Virus record (IMG/VR): IMGVR_UViG_3300013101_000007
Span: 1-64,000 of that record
Length of the DNA: 64,000 nucleotides
Origin: a virus
Strand: one strand, 5' to 3'
Shown here: in pieces, positions 27,775-36,070 of the stretch
How positions within the stretch are numbered: position 1 is the first letter of the stretch
How the letters are laid out: the number at the start of each line of letters is the position of its first letter
The notes under the pieces: generated by a model
Seen by the model: the letters and a program-made list of their open reading frames with translations, nothing else
Told to the model about the DNA's origin: nothing
Database searches by the model: none
Translations under genes and position numbers: made by a program

Positions 27775-28079
27775 TGGCTTTTGCAATGATAGTGCAACGG
27801 GGTTTAGGAGATAAACAAGGGGCTGATATTATCGACCCTTTAATTAATTCTGTGCTTGTTGGATTATCTAGGGGGCAATCTGAGATTGACGAAAATGGAG
27901 AGAACCTACAACAAGTGGTCATTAATACTGTATTTAGATCGGGTGTTAAGCTTGGGCATTTAGCTGAAGTAAGTGACTCTTTGCAAGGGGTTACTTGGCG
28001 TGGAAAAATTATAGGCATAAGTCATGTTTCACGGTCAGGTACATTAACTACTGACCTAACTATAAGGAGACCGGCATGA
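27774..28079 (+). CDS. Small tail protein, unknown
   Basis: A 101-residue protein in the tail operon with a C-terminal beta pattern (GVTWRGKIIGISHVSRSGTLTTDLTIRRP). It shares bases with its neighbours' start and stop, so translation is coupled. No family recognised. Confidence 0.6.
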   Translation: MAFAMIVQRGLGDKQGADIIDPLINSVLVGLSRGQSEIDENGENLQQVVINTVFRSGVKLGHLAEVSDSLQGVTWRGKIIGISHVSRSGTLTTDLTIRRPA

Positions 28080-28312
28080 GTCAAGGGTTAGTAGAATTAA
28101 GACGATTATTATTTCAAGGGACTGGAAAGGTAACGGCACTTGTTTCAGCGATAAATGATACTGAATTAACAGTATCCACGCCTACCGGTATAAAGAAAAT
28201 AGAGAACCAAACTGCTACTCAGTTTTTGGTTGGCGATTCAGTTGTAATAGATGGCAATACTCTTATAGGTAAAGTATCAAGTGAGCAGGCAATACCTGTG
28301 TACTTTGTTTAA
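28076..28312 (+). CDS. Small tail protein, unknown
   Basis: A 78-residue protein, ATGA-coupled to the preceding gene. The sequence GKVTALVSAINDTELTVSTPTGIKKI...GDSVVIDGNTLIGK suggests a small OB-like or beta-barrel domain, as in tail baseplate proteins. This is an impression only. Confidence 0.55.
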   Translation: MSQGLVELRRLLFQGTGKVTALVSAINDTELTVSTPTGIKKIENQTATQFLVGDSVVIDGNTLIGKVSSEQAIPVYFV

Positions 28313-28359
28313 AAGAGGTTGTATGATTTTTCCATTAACTAAGTAGAGGGCTACGCACG

Positions 28360-28677
28360 ATGGCACAAGTAACAGTAGCGGTTGAACCGCACTTCCCAGT
28401 ATCATTGATTTACGACCCAGCCAATTCGGTACAGGGTGCTAATTCTAATGAATCTAAGATTTCAAGAGTACCTAGAATCATAACGGTTGAAGCAATGGCA
28501 GCGGGTACTGTAATATCAGTACAAGTATCGGTTCATCCTGATTCTGTATTTCAGGAAATTGTTAGTCTTGACGGTGCTAATGGTGCTGAACAGAATCATA
28601 TTTTTGACCCTCGTTGGAACTTTGTTAAATTAGTTCGTACAGGCGCACAAAACATTAAAGCTTATGCTCAATCTTAA
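28360..28677 (+). CDS. Small tail protein, unknown
   Basis: A 105-residue beta-rich protein (AQVTVAVEPHFPVSLIYDP...HIFDPRWNFVKLVRTGAQNIKAYAQ). AGAGGG ribosome site. It lies in the tail fibre region. No family recognised. Confidence 0.6.
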   Translation: MAQVTVAVEPHFPVSLIYDPANSVQGANSNESKISRVPRIITVEAMAAGTVISVQVSVHPDSVFQEIVSLDGANGAEQNHIFDPRWNFVKLVRTGAQNIKAYAQS

Positions 28678-28681
28678 TCAG

Positions 28682-28695
28682 TGAAATTGATTGCA
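28682..28695 (-). repeat. 14-bp dispersed repeat, one mismatch, reverse
   Basis: TGAAATTGATTGCA in the gap between two tail genes. The same variant occurs at 39830. Confidence 0.75.
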
Positions 28696-28708
28696 ATGGA
28701 GGTGATTT

Positions 28709-29071
28709 ATGGCAGCGGTCGAAAAAGATTTATTAATTGAACAAGGGGCTAAATTTACACATACCTTTATAAGACGGGATTCTGAACAAGTACCTATATC
28801 TTTATCTGGATTTGATGCTTTGATGCACATACGCGAAGCGATAGATTCTGATAATATATTGGAGACTTTATCTACCAGTAATGGGCGTATTGTTATTGAA
28901 GCCGCTTCTGAAACTGGTCGTATAGACTTGATAATTGGAGCAACGGACACAGCGGCTATGGTTTGGGTTAGTGGGGTGTATGATTTAGAATTAATTGAAA
29001 TTGCGGATACTGAAAATGTTATCCGGTTGGTTAAGGGTGGGTTTACTGTTGACCCTGAAGTTACAAGATAA
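28709..29071 (+). CDS. Tail accessory protein, BppU-like fold suspected
   Basis: A 120-residue protein with the pattern EQGAKFTHTFIRRDSEQVPISLSGFDALMHIRE...GRIDLIIGATDTAAMVWVSGVYDLELI. This is typical of small phage proteins that look like one beta-sandwich domain with an inserted variable-structure segment. Similar proteins occur next to fibre genes. Function unknown. Confidence 0.6.
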   Translation: MAAVEKDLLIEQGAKFTHTFIRRDSEQVPISLSGFDALMHIREAIDSDNILETLSTSNGRIVIEAASETGRIDLIIGATDTAAMVWVSGVYDLELIEIADTENVIRLVKGGFTVDPEVTR

Positions 29072-29616
29072 TGGCTTCTATAATTACAGAAACAGAAACA
29101 GTCTGTGATTTAGTTTCTCAAGATAATGTAACCGAGCTTGTATCTGTTGACGAGATAACTTACATAGATGATATTTCAGATATAACTGAGATAGTGGAAT
29201 CTATTAATGAAACTCAGATTTTATCTGTTGAATCGGTAACTGAGATTGTTGATTCGTGTGTTCAAGGAGCGAAAGGTTCAAAAGGTAATGACGGCACGGC
29301 AGCACAACAAATAAATGTATCTGTTATGGTTGGTGCAAGCGTAATTGCTGATAACCTCTCTGTAGCCATAAATCCCTCTTCTAAGTGGATTATAACGGCT
29401 ATTGATACCGTGGGTAACAAAAGGCGTATTAGTGAGGTAGTGGCTATTCACAATGGAATTGTGGCAAAGCATACTCATTATGGAATAACGGGTGATAAAG
29501 TACCTTACGTGGTAGATGTAATTATATCAGGTGGGTTATTTTTTCAATTGAAGATAACGAATAACCATACTGAGGATTTAGACCTCAAGGTTTTGAGACT
29601 GAGTACTGTACTATGA
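29071..29616 (+). CDS. Tail fibre protein with short collagen-like segment
   Basis: A 181-residue protein. The N-terminal 65 residues are a string of short Glu/Val/Thr-rich units (TEIVESINETQILSVESVTEIV), followed by GAKGSKGNDG, a collagen-like Gly-X-Y stretch (about residues 70-80), and a beta-rich C-terminal domain. This layout is common in trimeric tail fibre pieces. Confidence 0.65.
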   Translation: MASIITETETVCDLVSQDNVTELVSVDEITYIDDISDITEIVESINETQILSVESVTEIVDSCVQGAKGSKGNDGTAAQQINVSVMVGASVIADNLSVAINPSSKWIITAIDTVGNKRRISEVVAIHNGIVAKHTHYGITGDKVPYVVDVIISGGLFFQLKITNNHTEDLDLKVLRLSTVL

Positions 29617-29810
29617 GAATTGAAACAAGAAAATTAGGGTTAGCGGCTTTCATTAAAATGAATAATGGCAATTTAATTGAAGTAGCTTCGGGTAAGTTCG
29701 CATTTGAATCTGAAAAAGCAGAATCACAATGGGAAGTTGAGTATTTGAATTCGTGCTGTCATAGGCACGATACTGAACTAATCAATCTACGAAAATTAAT
29801 CAGAAACTAA
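29613..29810 (+). CDS. Small protein in fibre region, unknown
   Basis: A 65-residue protein, ATGA-coupled to the previous gene. The pattern ETRKLGLAAFIKMNNGNLIEVASGKFAFESEK...WEVEYLNSCCHRHDTEL resembles short phage proteins found beside structural genes. It contains a CCHRH cluster. Function unknown. Confidence 0.6.
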   Translation: MRIETRKLGLAAFIKMNNGNLIEVASGKFAFESEKAESQWEVEYLNSCCHRHDTELINLRKLIRN

Positions 29811-29820
29811 GGAGTCTGAA

Positions 29821-31254
29821 ATGTCAGAACAATTATTTAGCACCGGTTTAGGTTTTGCAATCGAAAATGAAGCTACCGGCACAGTAACATTTGAACACTT
29901 TGTAACAGGTGGACTCCCCGGAGACGCAGGTTTATCAGCTGATGAATTAGCATTATCCAATAACGCGCCTATTGGTGCAAAAGCTACAGATTCAACAAGT
30001 GGATTTGAGTACCGTAAAAAAACTGCTGGTTCGGGCACAGATAAATGGGTACGGTTAGCTGACCAAGATGACATTATCGCTTCAGGTGGTACAGAGTCAT
30101 GGAGAGAACCGGCCTTAATTAAAGATGATACTGTCTACGCGAATATTGCAGCTGCGGAAGTTGCTGTAAACACTGGTACTATTGATGGTGTTTCTCTTTC
30201 TGCAACTGACCGTATTTTATTTACAGCTATAACAGGCGAAGGTAAAAACGTATTCATTGTTACCGGAACTCCCGGAGCTGGTGCAACATTGGTGGAAGAT
30301 GCCAATGAAGAAACTAATAACGATGCAATTATTATTGATGATGGTACTTTTGCAGGTAATCAGTTTAATTACAATAGTACTTCAGTTAGCTGGATTCGTT
30401 CTAATCAAACCAGTTTAGATGAGCTTGCCTTTATCCGTACTTTCATTGGTAAAGATGCGGCTGGTTCTGAATTGCCTGGGTACACTTCTACAAACCATGT
30501 AGCTAACAATGATACTCTTGAAGTAGCAATTGGGAAACTGGATACTGCGGTAGGTAGTAATGATACTGACATTGGAAACAATGCCACTTCTATAGGCAAT
30601 ATTCAAACTGAATTAGATGACTTTGAAACCGCTATGGGTGCGGTCATTGATGCTAATGGTGATTATGTAGCCTTTTCTGGTACTAATTATCTTGATAGTA
30701 ATAGTGACTTAACAGAAGATTTAACTGATCTGGATACACAGGTTAAAGCTAACGCTGATGCTATTGGTTTAATATCGAATGATGATACAAACCAAAATGC
30801 CTTTATGGGCAAAACAAGCACCGGTGCGGAAACTCCAACCTATTCATCCTCTGAGATTGTCACTCAATCAGGAAACCTTGAATCAGCAATTGGTGAACTG
30901 GATGCTTTCTTAGATCAAACTAACCACGCTGTTTCTATTTCAGGTATTACTACTTTACAGGTTATTGACTCAATTCTGGTTGATGATGTTAAAGCAGTAC
31001 GTTGGTTGGTACATGTTCAACAAGGTACTAAAGTAATCACTTATGAGATTGATGCTACACATGATGGCACAAGTTCAAGTGATGCTACTGCTACCGACTT
31101 CACTAAGTATGCCCGTTTGAAAATGAATGGTAATATCGTGGGTATTAAAATCAATGTAAGAATTGCTGGAGCTACTACGGCTCAAACAATGGAGCTTACT
31201 GTTGAAGCCACAAGTGGTGTTGTTGCATCTAGTTCAAGACTTTCAGTAATCTAA
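29821..31254 (+). CDS. Tail fibre protein
   Basis: A 477-residue fibre-type protein. The N-terminal 90 residues look like a virion attachment segment (GAKATDSTSGFEYRKKTAGSGTDKWVRLAD). The central part has TLEVAIGKLDTAVGSNDTDIGNNATSIG and repeated NLESAIGELDA-like units typical of trimeric coiled stalks. A beta-rich tip domain follows (VKAVRWLVHVQQGTKVITYEI). AAGGAG ribosome site. It may contact the host. Confidence 0.72.
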   Translation: MSEQLFSTGLGFAIENEATGTVTFEHFVTGGLPGDAGLSADELALSNNAPIGAKATDSTSGFEYRKKTAGSGTDKWVRLADQDDIIASGGTESWREPALIKDDTVYANIAAAEVAVNTGTIDGVSLSATDRILFTAITGEGKNVFIVTGTPGAGATLVEDANEETNNDAIIIDDGTFAGNQFNYNSTSVSWIRSNQTSLDELAFIRTFIGKDAAGSELPGYTSTNHVANNDTLEVAIGKLDTAVGSNDTDIGNNATSIGNIQTELDDFETAMGAVIDANGDYVAFSGTNYLDSNSDLTEDLTDLDTQVKANADAIGLISNDDTNQNAFMGKTSTGAETPTYSSSEIVTQSGNLESAIGELDAFLDQTNHAVSISGITTLQVIDSILVDDVKAVRWLVHVQQGTKVITYEIDATHDGTSSSDATATDFTKYARLKMNGNIVGIKINVRIAGATTAQTMELTVEATSGVVASSSRLSVI

Positions 31255-31748
31255 TGTCTGATGATGTACAATTTGCTCACGAAGTAGAATCGCTTATCGT
31301 GGGCAATGAACCTAACCTCATTGGCTTTTTTGCCGGTGGGGTTTTACCTCATATAGCGGTTCCTGATGCACCGATAAACTCAAGATATTATCGAAGCACT
31401 GGTGATTTATATGTCAATAAAAATGTATTGGGTGGCTTTGGTAGTTTAGCAGGTGACTGGGTTATTGATGATATTAATAGTATCGGAAGTAAAATAATAA
31501 CCTTTGTTCCCTTCTACAAACCTAATGGGCAACAAGACCCTATTGTTTTATTAGATGCAGAAATTCTACCTTTTATCAATCAAGGCGGTAGTCAAGATGA
31601 TATTGATTTGATAAATGGTGAAGTACCTTTCTTTAGTTCGGTTTTGGTGAGTGACCCTATATCTTTAGGAACTACCATTAATGCAACACAAGTACCCTTC
31701 TTTAATCAAGACGGTTCACAAGATAATATTCCAGTAGTTAATCCGTAA
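31254..31748 (+). CDS. Small tail fibre or tip protein with short repeats
   Basis: A 164-residue protein overlapping the fibre stop. The C-terminal half carries repeated units FVPFYKPNGQQDPI, LPFINQGGSQDDI, VPFFSS and VPFFNQDGSQDNI, a motif of about 30 residues period. Function unknown; probably a virion protein. Confidence 0.6.
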   Translation: MSDDVQFAHEVESLIVGNEPNLIGFFAGGVLPHIAVPDAPINSRYYRSTGDLYVNKNVLGGFGSLAGDWVIDDINSIGSKIITFVPFYKPNGQQDPIVLLDAEILPFINQGGSQDDIDLINGEVPFFSSVLVSDPISLGTTINATQVPFFNQDGSQDNIPVVNP

Positions 31749-31762
31749 AAGGAGAAATAAAA

Positions 31763-32626
31763 ATGACAGATATAATACCGTTAAAGGTACGGAGGACGCT
31801 AGGCGATACTGACGCTTTGGCAGAATTTGAAGTGGGTGATACTACGGCTTTGGTTCACGGTGGTACAAGTGCAACCACAGCTTCGGGTGCAAGAACTAAT
31901 ATAGGGGCGGCTTCTCAAGTTGATTTAGACTTACATGAAAATGACAACACTAATGGGCACGGAGTAACTGCGGCTCAAACTGGAGCGGTGGCATTATCCG
32001 AAAAGGCTGTTGCTAACGGTGTCGCTACTCTGGATGGTGGTGGTAAAATACCAGCGGCTCAAATACCCGCTGTAAGCTTACCTGAAGTACATGTTGTAGC
32101 AGATACAACCGCACGTTTAGCATTGACTGTTCAAGAGGGTGACGAGGCCATACAGCTTGATGATGGCAGTCATTGGATATACGATGGCAGCGCGTGGCAT
32201 AATAGACCACAACCCTCAGTTATATTTGGTTCAGAATATCAAGCAGAGACACACGAAAGCTTAGAATCAACAACAAGTGCTACTCCTATTCTTTACCATA
32301 CATGGGTAACAAGTAATCTACCGGTTGGTGATTATAGATTAATCTGGATACCTATATTTAGTACTTCTCAAGGTGCTGGTAAACGAATACATATTGACTT
32401 GTATCGTAATGCTGTTTTAGAAGGTCATCCAATACACCAAAAGTCTGCTAAAGATGATGAAAGTTATTTAAGTTTAAATTCAGGCTCAATAGATAGTCAA
32501 ACTAGAATAATATTACTTAATTCTATTTCAGGTGTTCAAACTTTTACAGTAGAGTATGCTTCTCAGGCAGCAACAAAAGAAGTTAATATGATTTCAAACC
32601 AATTTGAATTATGGAGGGTGGCATGA
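31763..32626 (+). CDS. Tail fibre protein with collar-type repeat
   Basis: A 287-residue protein. LVHGGTSATTASGARTNIGAAS (residues 30-51) is the GGTGA..A.GARTNLG motif seen in many phage fibres. It is followed by a HGVTAAQTGAVALSEKAVANGVATLDGGGKIPAAQIP segment, also common there. The C-terminal 120 residues form a beta-rich tip. Overlaps the next start by 4 nt. Confidence 0.72.
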   Translation: MTDIIPLKVRRTLGDTDALAEFEVGDTTALVHGGTSATTASGARTNIGAASQVDLDLHENDNTNGHGVTAAQTGAVALSEKAVANGVATLDGGGKIPAAQIPAVSLPEVHVVADTTARLALTVQEGDEAIQLDDGSHWIYDGSAWHNRPQPSVIFGSEYQAETHESLESTTSATPILYHTWVTSNLPVGDYRLIWIPIFSTSQGAGKRIHIDLYRNAVLEGHPIHQKSAKDDESYLSLNSGSIDSQTRIILLNSISGVQTFTVEYASQAATKEVNMISNQFELWRVA

Positions 32627-33246
32627 ATTATACTTATAGCGTGTTAGTGGATTTCACTTCTACTACTACACCGAGCGCGGGGGCATTAACTTCAGAGATA
32701 ATGCTTTTGGGATTAGGTGCAAGTTTATCAGGTGTATCCACAAAAGGTGATGTTGTAACCATTTCCTTTGATGGTTCGGTAACTGGTATGGATAAAACCA
32801 AACTAGACCAAGCAGTATCAGATCATACGGGCATAGTCAGTGTAAAAACAGTTATCGAAACTGTGATGATTGTACCTACAGACAGGCGCATAGATACTGA
32901 AAATGACTGGCAAGATTTAGGCGGGGTTATTGTTGCACCGGCTTCATTTCCAGTGGCTTTAGGTAATCTAAGGGCTCAAGTTACCGGTCAGTTTAAAATC
33001 AAAGCAGGTATGGATGCAGAACTATGCTTAACTGAATCTGGGGATTGGAACTCTTTACCTGATAGTGAGCTTATTGACCCTCCTCATGTTCTAACAAATA
33101 GTAATGATGGTTGGCTTCCATTTACAATTGTAAGCAATATTGATGTTCGGGATGGATACTGGGCTTATGTAGTTAAAGCAAGGGCTGGTGGATGTGATGG
33201 TTTTTATCTTAGATACCTAACATTGTCTATTGTGGAGCAAACGTAA
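32623..33246 (+). CDS. Tail accessory protein, unknown
   Basis: About 207 residues. I place the start at ATG 32623 because GGAGGG at 32613-32618 gives good spacing and an ATGA overlap with the previous gene. The first 75 residues (YSVLVDFTSTTTPSAGALTSEI...VVTISFDGSVTGMDKTKLDQAVSDH) form one small domain. The rest is beta-rich. No family recognised. Confidence 0.6.
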   Translation: MNYTYSVLVDFTSTTTPSAGALTSEIMLLGLGASLSGVSTKGDVVTISFDGSVTGMDKTKLDQAVSDHTGIVSVKTVIETVMIVPTDRRIDTENDWQDLGGVIVAPASFPVALGNLRAQVTGQFKIKAGMDAELCLTESGDWNSLPDSELIDPPHVLTNSNDGWLPFTIVSNIDVRDGYWAYVVKARAGGCDGFYLRYLTLSIVEQT

Positions 33247-33759
33247 ATGATACCGGAGGCTAAACAAAAGCACATTGTACTAATTACAGATGATAGTGTT
33301 ACGGAACGCGCTTTTATTAGCAGTTCTTTGCTTGCTAATTCTCAAGCAGAAGTAACTATTTATGAATCTGAAAATCAAGAGGAATTATTTAATACCTTAG
33401 ACCGGTTGATGTGTTCAAGAACTTTACCTTCATTAGTTATTCTGGATTTCTTATTAGGTACTACGCATGGTGTGATTGTGGCAGACCGGCTAAGAAGAAA
33501 TTATCCACCTATTCCAGTAGTAGTTCTTGGTGCTTGTTTAGGTAGTGGAGAATTAATAACCAAACTTTACCGGCTAGGGGTTAATGGCTATATTGTGAAA
33601 CCCCAAACTGAAAAAGACTACGATAAAATAATGAATCAGATAGTGGACATTTGGCTTCATCAACCTCAACCTGTTTGGAGATTTAGGGGGGATGCGTGTA
33701 CTACTGAATGTTCAGTGAATGATAGGAGGCGGTATGATAGACGGGGTGTTGGTAAATGA
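33247..33759 (+). CDS. Stand-alone CheY-like response regulator receiver protein
   Basis: A 170-residue protein with a receiver domain over residues 8-130. The acidic pair is Asp15-Asp16 (VLITDDS), the phosphoacceptor is Asp67 (LVILDFLLG), and the conserved Lys is Lys118 (GYIVKPQ). The usual Thr/Ser before Ala is Gly95 (VVLGAC), so the phosphorylation switch may be altered. There is no output domain; the last 40 residues are polar with two Cys. It begins right after a tail gene and overlaps the next gene by 26 nt. It could intercept host phosphorelays or time lysis; both are inference. Confidence 0.8.
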   Translation: MIPEAKQKHIVLITDDSVTERAFISSSLLANSQAEVTIYESENQEELFNTLDRLMCSRTLPSLVILDFLLGTTHGVIVADRLRRNYPPIPVVVLGACLGSGELITKLYRLGVNGYIVKPQTEKDYDKIMNQIVDIWLHQPQPVWRFRGDACTTECSVNDRRRYDRRGVGK

Positions 33760-34207
33760 CATAGGAGCTATAAATGCTATTGTTGGAATAACGGTGGCGG
33801 CTGTACCCTTATGGTTTGCCTTGAGGAAACTTAAAAACATTTTATATGGTTTTTTTGTTCAGCCGTTAGTAGATAGATTTAATACATTTTGTCAGACTAG
33901 ACAAGATGAAAGAATTAAACAGGTTTTTGAGGAGATACAACCTATGATTGAAGCACATGTTCATTTAACGCTACAAGAGCATAGGCAATTATTGGATGAC
34001 CAGCAAATAATTCTAAAGAGTTCAATCGCTGAAAACGTGGAATTCAAAAGTTTTGTTAATGAAGGGATGATAACCTTAACTAAGTCGATAGATAAATTGG
34101 TTTTGGTGGTAACAAAGAATACTGAGGATTCAAAACGTGTCAGGGATTGTTTAGAAACTATAGATGGTAAAACTTGCCCTGCATTTAAAATTAAACAAGG
34201 TGGATAA
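33734..34207 (+). CDS. Membrane-anchored coiled-coil protein, possible holin-class lysis protein
   Basis: About 157 residues from ATG 33734, chosen because GGAGG (33725-33729) sits just upstream. One hydrophobic segment (INAIVGITVAAVPLWFAL, residues 11-28) is followed by basic residues, then a long helical cytoplasmic-looking region (ERIKQVFEEIQPMIEAHVHLTLQEHRQLL). It could be a class III-like holin or an unrelated membrane protein. The position before lysis genes is the main argument. Confidence 0.5.
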   Translation: MIDGVLVNDIGAINAIVGITVAAVPLWFALRKLKNILYGFFVQPLVDRFNTFCQTRQDERIKQVFEEIQPMIEAHVHLTLQEHRQLLDDQQIILKSSIAENVEFKSFVNEGMITLTKSIDKLVLVVTKNTEDSKRVRDCLETIDGKTCPAFKIKQGG

Positions 34208-34209
34208 TT

Positions 34210-34632
34210 ATGCAACACAAATATGAATTGATAGCCGAAGCCGGTTTTAACGATTTAACGCCTGAACAAAAAAATAAAATTTGTAATGGTGCTGGTGCGG
34301 CTGGAGACTGGAGAAGCATTTTAATTCCTAACACGCTTTGGGGGTTGGACTGTACTCAGGTTTTTGATCTACATGATTACGCATACCACGTAGGCAGAAC
34401 TTACGAAGAAAAATGTAGGGCTGATATATCCATGTTGATTAATCTGATACGGTTCATTAATAAAAAAGGTGGCTGGTTATCTGTTGCCAGAAGATACCGA
34501 GCAGTTACTTATTACGATGCTGTATTTGAGTTAGGAGAAGATGCTTTCTTTAATGAAGAAAAAGGTAATTTGCATTTAAAGCCTACTGAAGAATACATCA
34601 TTGCAGGGGCAACGGCTGTTAAGATTAAATAG
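34210..34632 (+). CDS. Phospholipase A2-like phage protein
   Basis: A 140-residue protein of a phage family that resembles small secreted phospholipases A2. CNGAGAAGDWRS (25-36) corresponds to the Ca-binding loop region, and DLHDYAY (53-59) gives the His55-Asp56 dyad. Asp72 in KCRADISML could be the partner acid. Most disulfide cysteines of true PLA2 are missing and there is no signal peptide. It lies between a membrane protein and the amidase, so a role in lysis or membrane damage is possible. Confidence 0.55.
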   Translation: MQHKYELIAEAGFNDLTPEQKNKICNGAGAAGDWRSILIPNTLWGLDCTQVFDLHDYAYHVGRTYEEKCRADISMLINLIRFINKKGGWLSVARRYRAVTYYDAVFELGEDAFFNEEKGNLHLKPTEEYIIAGATAVKIK

Positions 34633-34635
34633 TAT

Positions 34636-34649
34636 TGCAATCAATTGCA
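34636..34649 (+). repeat. 14-bp dispersed repeat, exact
   Basis: TGCAATCAATTGCA in the gap between the PLA2-like gene and a 28-residue membrane protein gene. Confidence 0.9.
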
Positions 34650-34661
34650 CGGGGGTTTTTT

Positions 34662-34748
34662 ATGGGTGGTATCTATTGGGGCAGGTTAAAACGGGCATTA
34701 GTGGTCTGTATAGTGGTGTTAGTGTGGGCTATGCTTCTTTCTGCATAA
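34662..34748 (+). CDS. 28-residue single-span membrane protein
   Basis: ATG 34662 with GGGGG upstream gives MGGIYWGRLKRALVVCIVVL followed by VWAMLLSA. It is a positively charged N-terminus then one transmembrane helix, a typical small phage lysis-cassette membrane protein. A longer ORF in another frame (from 34601) has no ribosome site outside the PLA2-like gene, so I prefer this one. Confidence 0.55.
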   Translation: MGGIYWGRLKRALVVCIVVLVWAMLLSA

Positions 34749-34809
34749 CCAACATCATAATTATGTTAATAGGGCTTAAAACGCCTTAGATTAGATTAGG
34801 GGAATTAGT

Positions 34810-35103
34810 ATGGCGGCAACCGTTTATAACAAGCCTGTAACCGGCCTTGTTAATGCAATACCAGCAATGGTTTTAATTTTAATTTTTTCGATTATTACTT
34901 TAGTGGGGTGCGAGACTATAACCACTATTTCAGAACATAGAAGGGTTTATTGTGATAGAACAACTGATAGCGTGGCTAAAGGGGTGGCAATCGAAGCCAT
35001 CCGAGAAGATCATTCCTACTACCCAGAAGAAGGAATTTGTACCGATTTTGGAGAAGCCTATTTTGACAGAGCAACTGCTGAAGCAGAAGTCCAAAATGAG
35101 TAG
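34810..35103 (+). CDS. Probable outer-membrane lipoprotein, o-spanin-like
   Basis: A 97-residue protein. A hydrophobic signal (AIPAMVLILIFSIITLVGC) ends in the lipobox LVGC (Cys at about residue 39), predicting lipidation. The rest is short, polar and acidic. In the lysis region this fits an outer-membrane spanin, although the mature part is larger and less Pro-rich than the classic lambda Rz1. The 3' end overlaps the amidase. Confidence 0.6.
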   Translation: MAATVYNKPVTGLVNAIPAMVLILIFSIITLVGCETITTISEHRRVYCDRTTDSVAKGVAIEAIREDHSYYPEEGICTDFGEAYFDRATAEAEVQNE

Positions 35104-35674
35104 CAAGTTAGTGATTCTAAGCTATGCCCATTTCCCTTCAAAACCCGGAGCGGGATTCAGGGGAGTACATGAGCATGAGGTTTCAATATCGTGGACAGAT
35201 ACCCTAGCAAACCAATTAGAACTTCGCGGGATAAATGTAGCCATAACTCCTGTAGGTGGATTGCGAAATAAAGTGGCTTTTATTAATGAGCGGGATGCTG
35301 AGTTATGTATCGAGATTCATTTTAATGGTTCAAGCAATCCTACAGTGTCAGGGGTTGAAACTCTGTATTGTCCTAAGTCGGTTAAAGGAAAATCATTAGC
35401 GGCTGGCCTACATGATTTATATGCTCCAGAAATGCACTGTAAAGATCGTGGCATTAAAGAGGGTTGGTATCGAATGGATAGGCCGTATATTGAGGACTAC
35501 CCCGGAGACATAGATGGGGATGAAAAGGAGGATTATTTTTTGAAATATACTAATTGTCCTGCGGTTATTCTGGAACCTGAGTTTATGGCTCAAATAGATA
35601 ACATTCTGAAATATGAAAAGGAAGCTTGCATTGCTTTAGCTGAAGGAGTACATTCTTATTTGGAGGTATTATGA
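35096..35674 (+). CDS. N-acetylmuramoyl-L-alanine amidase (Amidase_3), endolysin
   Basis: The catalytic domain of a zinc amidase that cuts the peptidoglycan stem peptide. It has an Amidase_3 pattern: SYAHFPSKPGAGFRG (His ligand), HEHEVSIS (Glu ligand), IEIHFNGSSN (His ligand), and PAVILEPEF with the catalytic Glu near the end. From ATG 35096 (ATGAGTAG overlap with the lipoprotein stop) it is 192 residues. A GTG at 34952 would add 48 residues in an alternate frame of the lipoprotein gene and has its own AAGGG site, so a longer form is possible. Confidence 0.85.
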   Translation: MSSKLVILSYAHFPSKPGAGFRGVHEHEVSISWTDTLANQLELRGINVAITPVGGLRNKVAFINERDAELCIEIHFNGSSNPTVSGVETLYCPKSVKGKSLAAGLHDLYAPEMHCKDRGIKEGWYRMDRPYIEDYPGDIDGDEKEDYFLKYTNCPAVILEPEFMAQIDNILKYEKEACIALAEGVHSYLEVL

Positions 35675-36051
35675 CCATAAGCAAAACAACTTTGACTGTC
35701 GTTTCTGCGCTGTTCAGCTCATGGTTTTTTATGGATGCTTATTTTGCTCATGCCCAAGACCTTAGACAAGTCAAAAAAGATACACAAATAAAAGATTGGT
35801 CTATAGAGCAGAGCCTTAATTACATGCAACGTACTCATATTAGAAATGATCTGAGAAAAGAGTTAAAAAAACCAGTAATTAAGCGGGATGAAGTACTTGT
35901 ACATGACCTTAAAGAGTCTAATCGGGTACTAAAAACCAGAAGTGTTCATTTACAGAATATGCAAGATCAAGCTACATTGGATGCCTTGAAGCAGGATGAT
36001 AAACCAAGTAAACTAGGCAAAATGTTTGATATTCTGATAGACGATGAATGA
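35671..36051 (+). CDS. Inner-membrane anchored coiled-coil protein, i-spanin-like
   Basis: A 126-residue protein. The N-terminal signal-anchor (LTVVSALFSSWFFMDAYFAHA) is followed by a charged helical region. It is the last gene of the late operon, directly after the endolysin and ATGA-coupled to it. Topology and place fit an inner-membrane spanin pairing with the lipoprotein at 34810, but order and sequence are not diagnostic. Confidence 0.5.
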   Translation: MTISKTTLTVVSALFSSWFFMDAYFAHAQDLRQVKKDTQIKDWSIEQSLNYMQRTHIRNDLRKELKKPVIKRDEVLVHDLKESNRVLKTRSVHLQNMQDQATLDALKQDDKPSKLGKMFDILIDDE

Positions 36052-36070
36052 TTAGTGCTTTACAAAACTG

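Noticed and set aside
34601-34789. A 62-codon + strand ORF starting within the PLA2-like gene
   Set aside because: Its start lies inside another gene without a ribosome site, and the 28-residue membrane protein at 34662 in another frame fits better.
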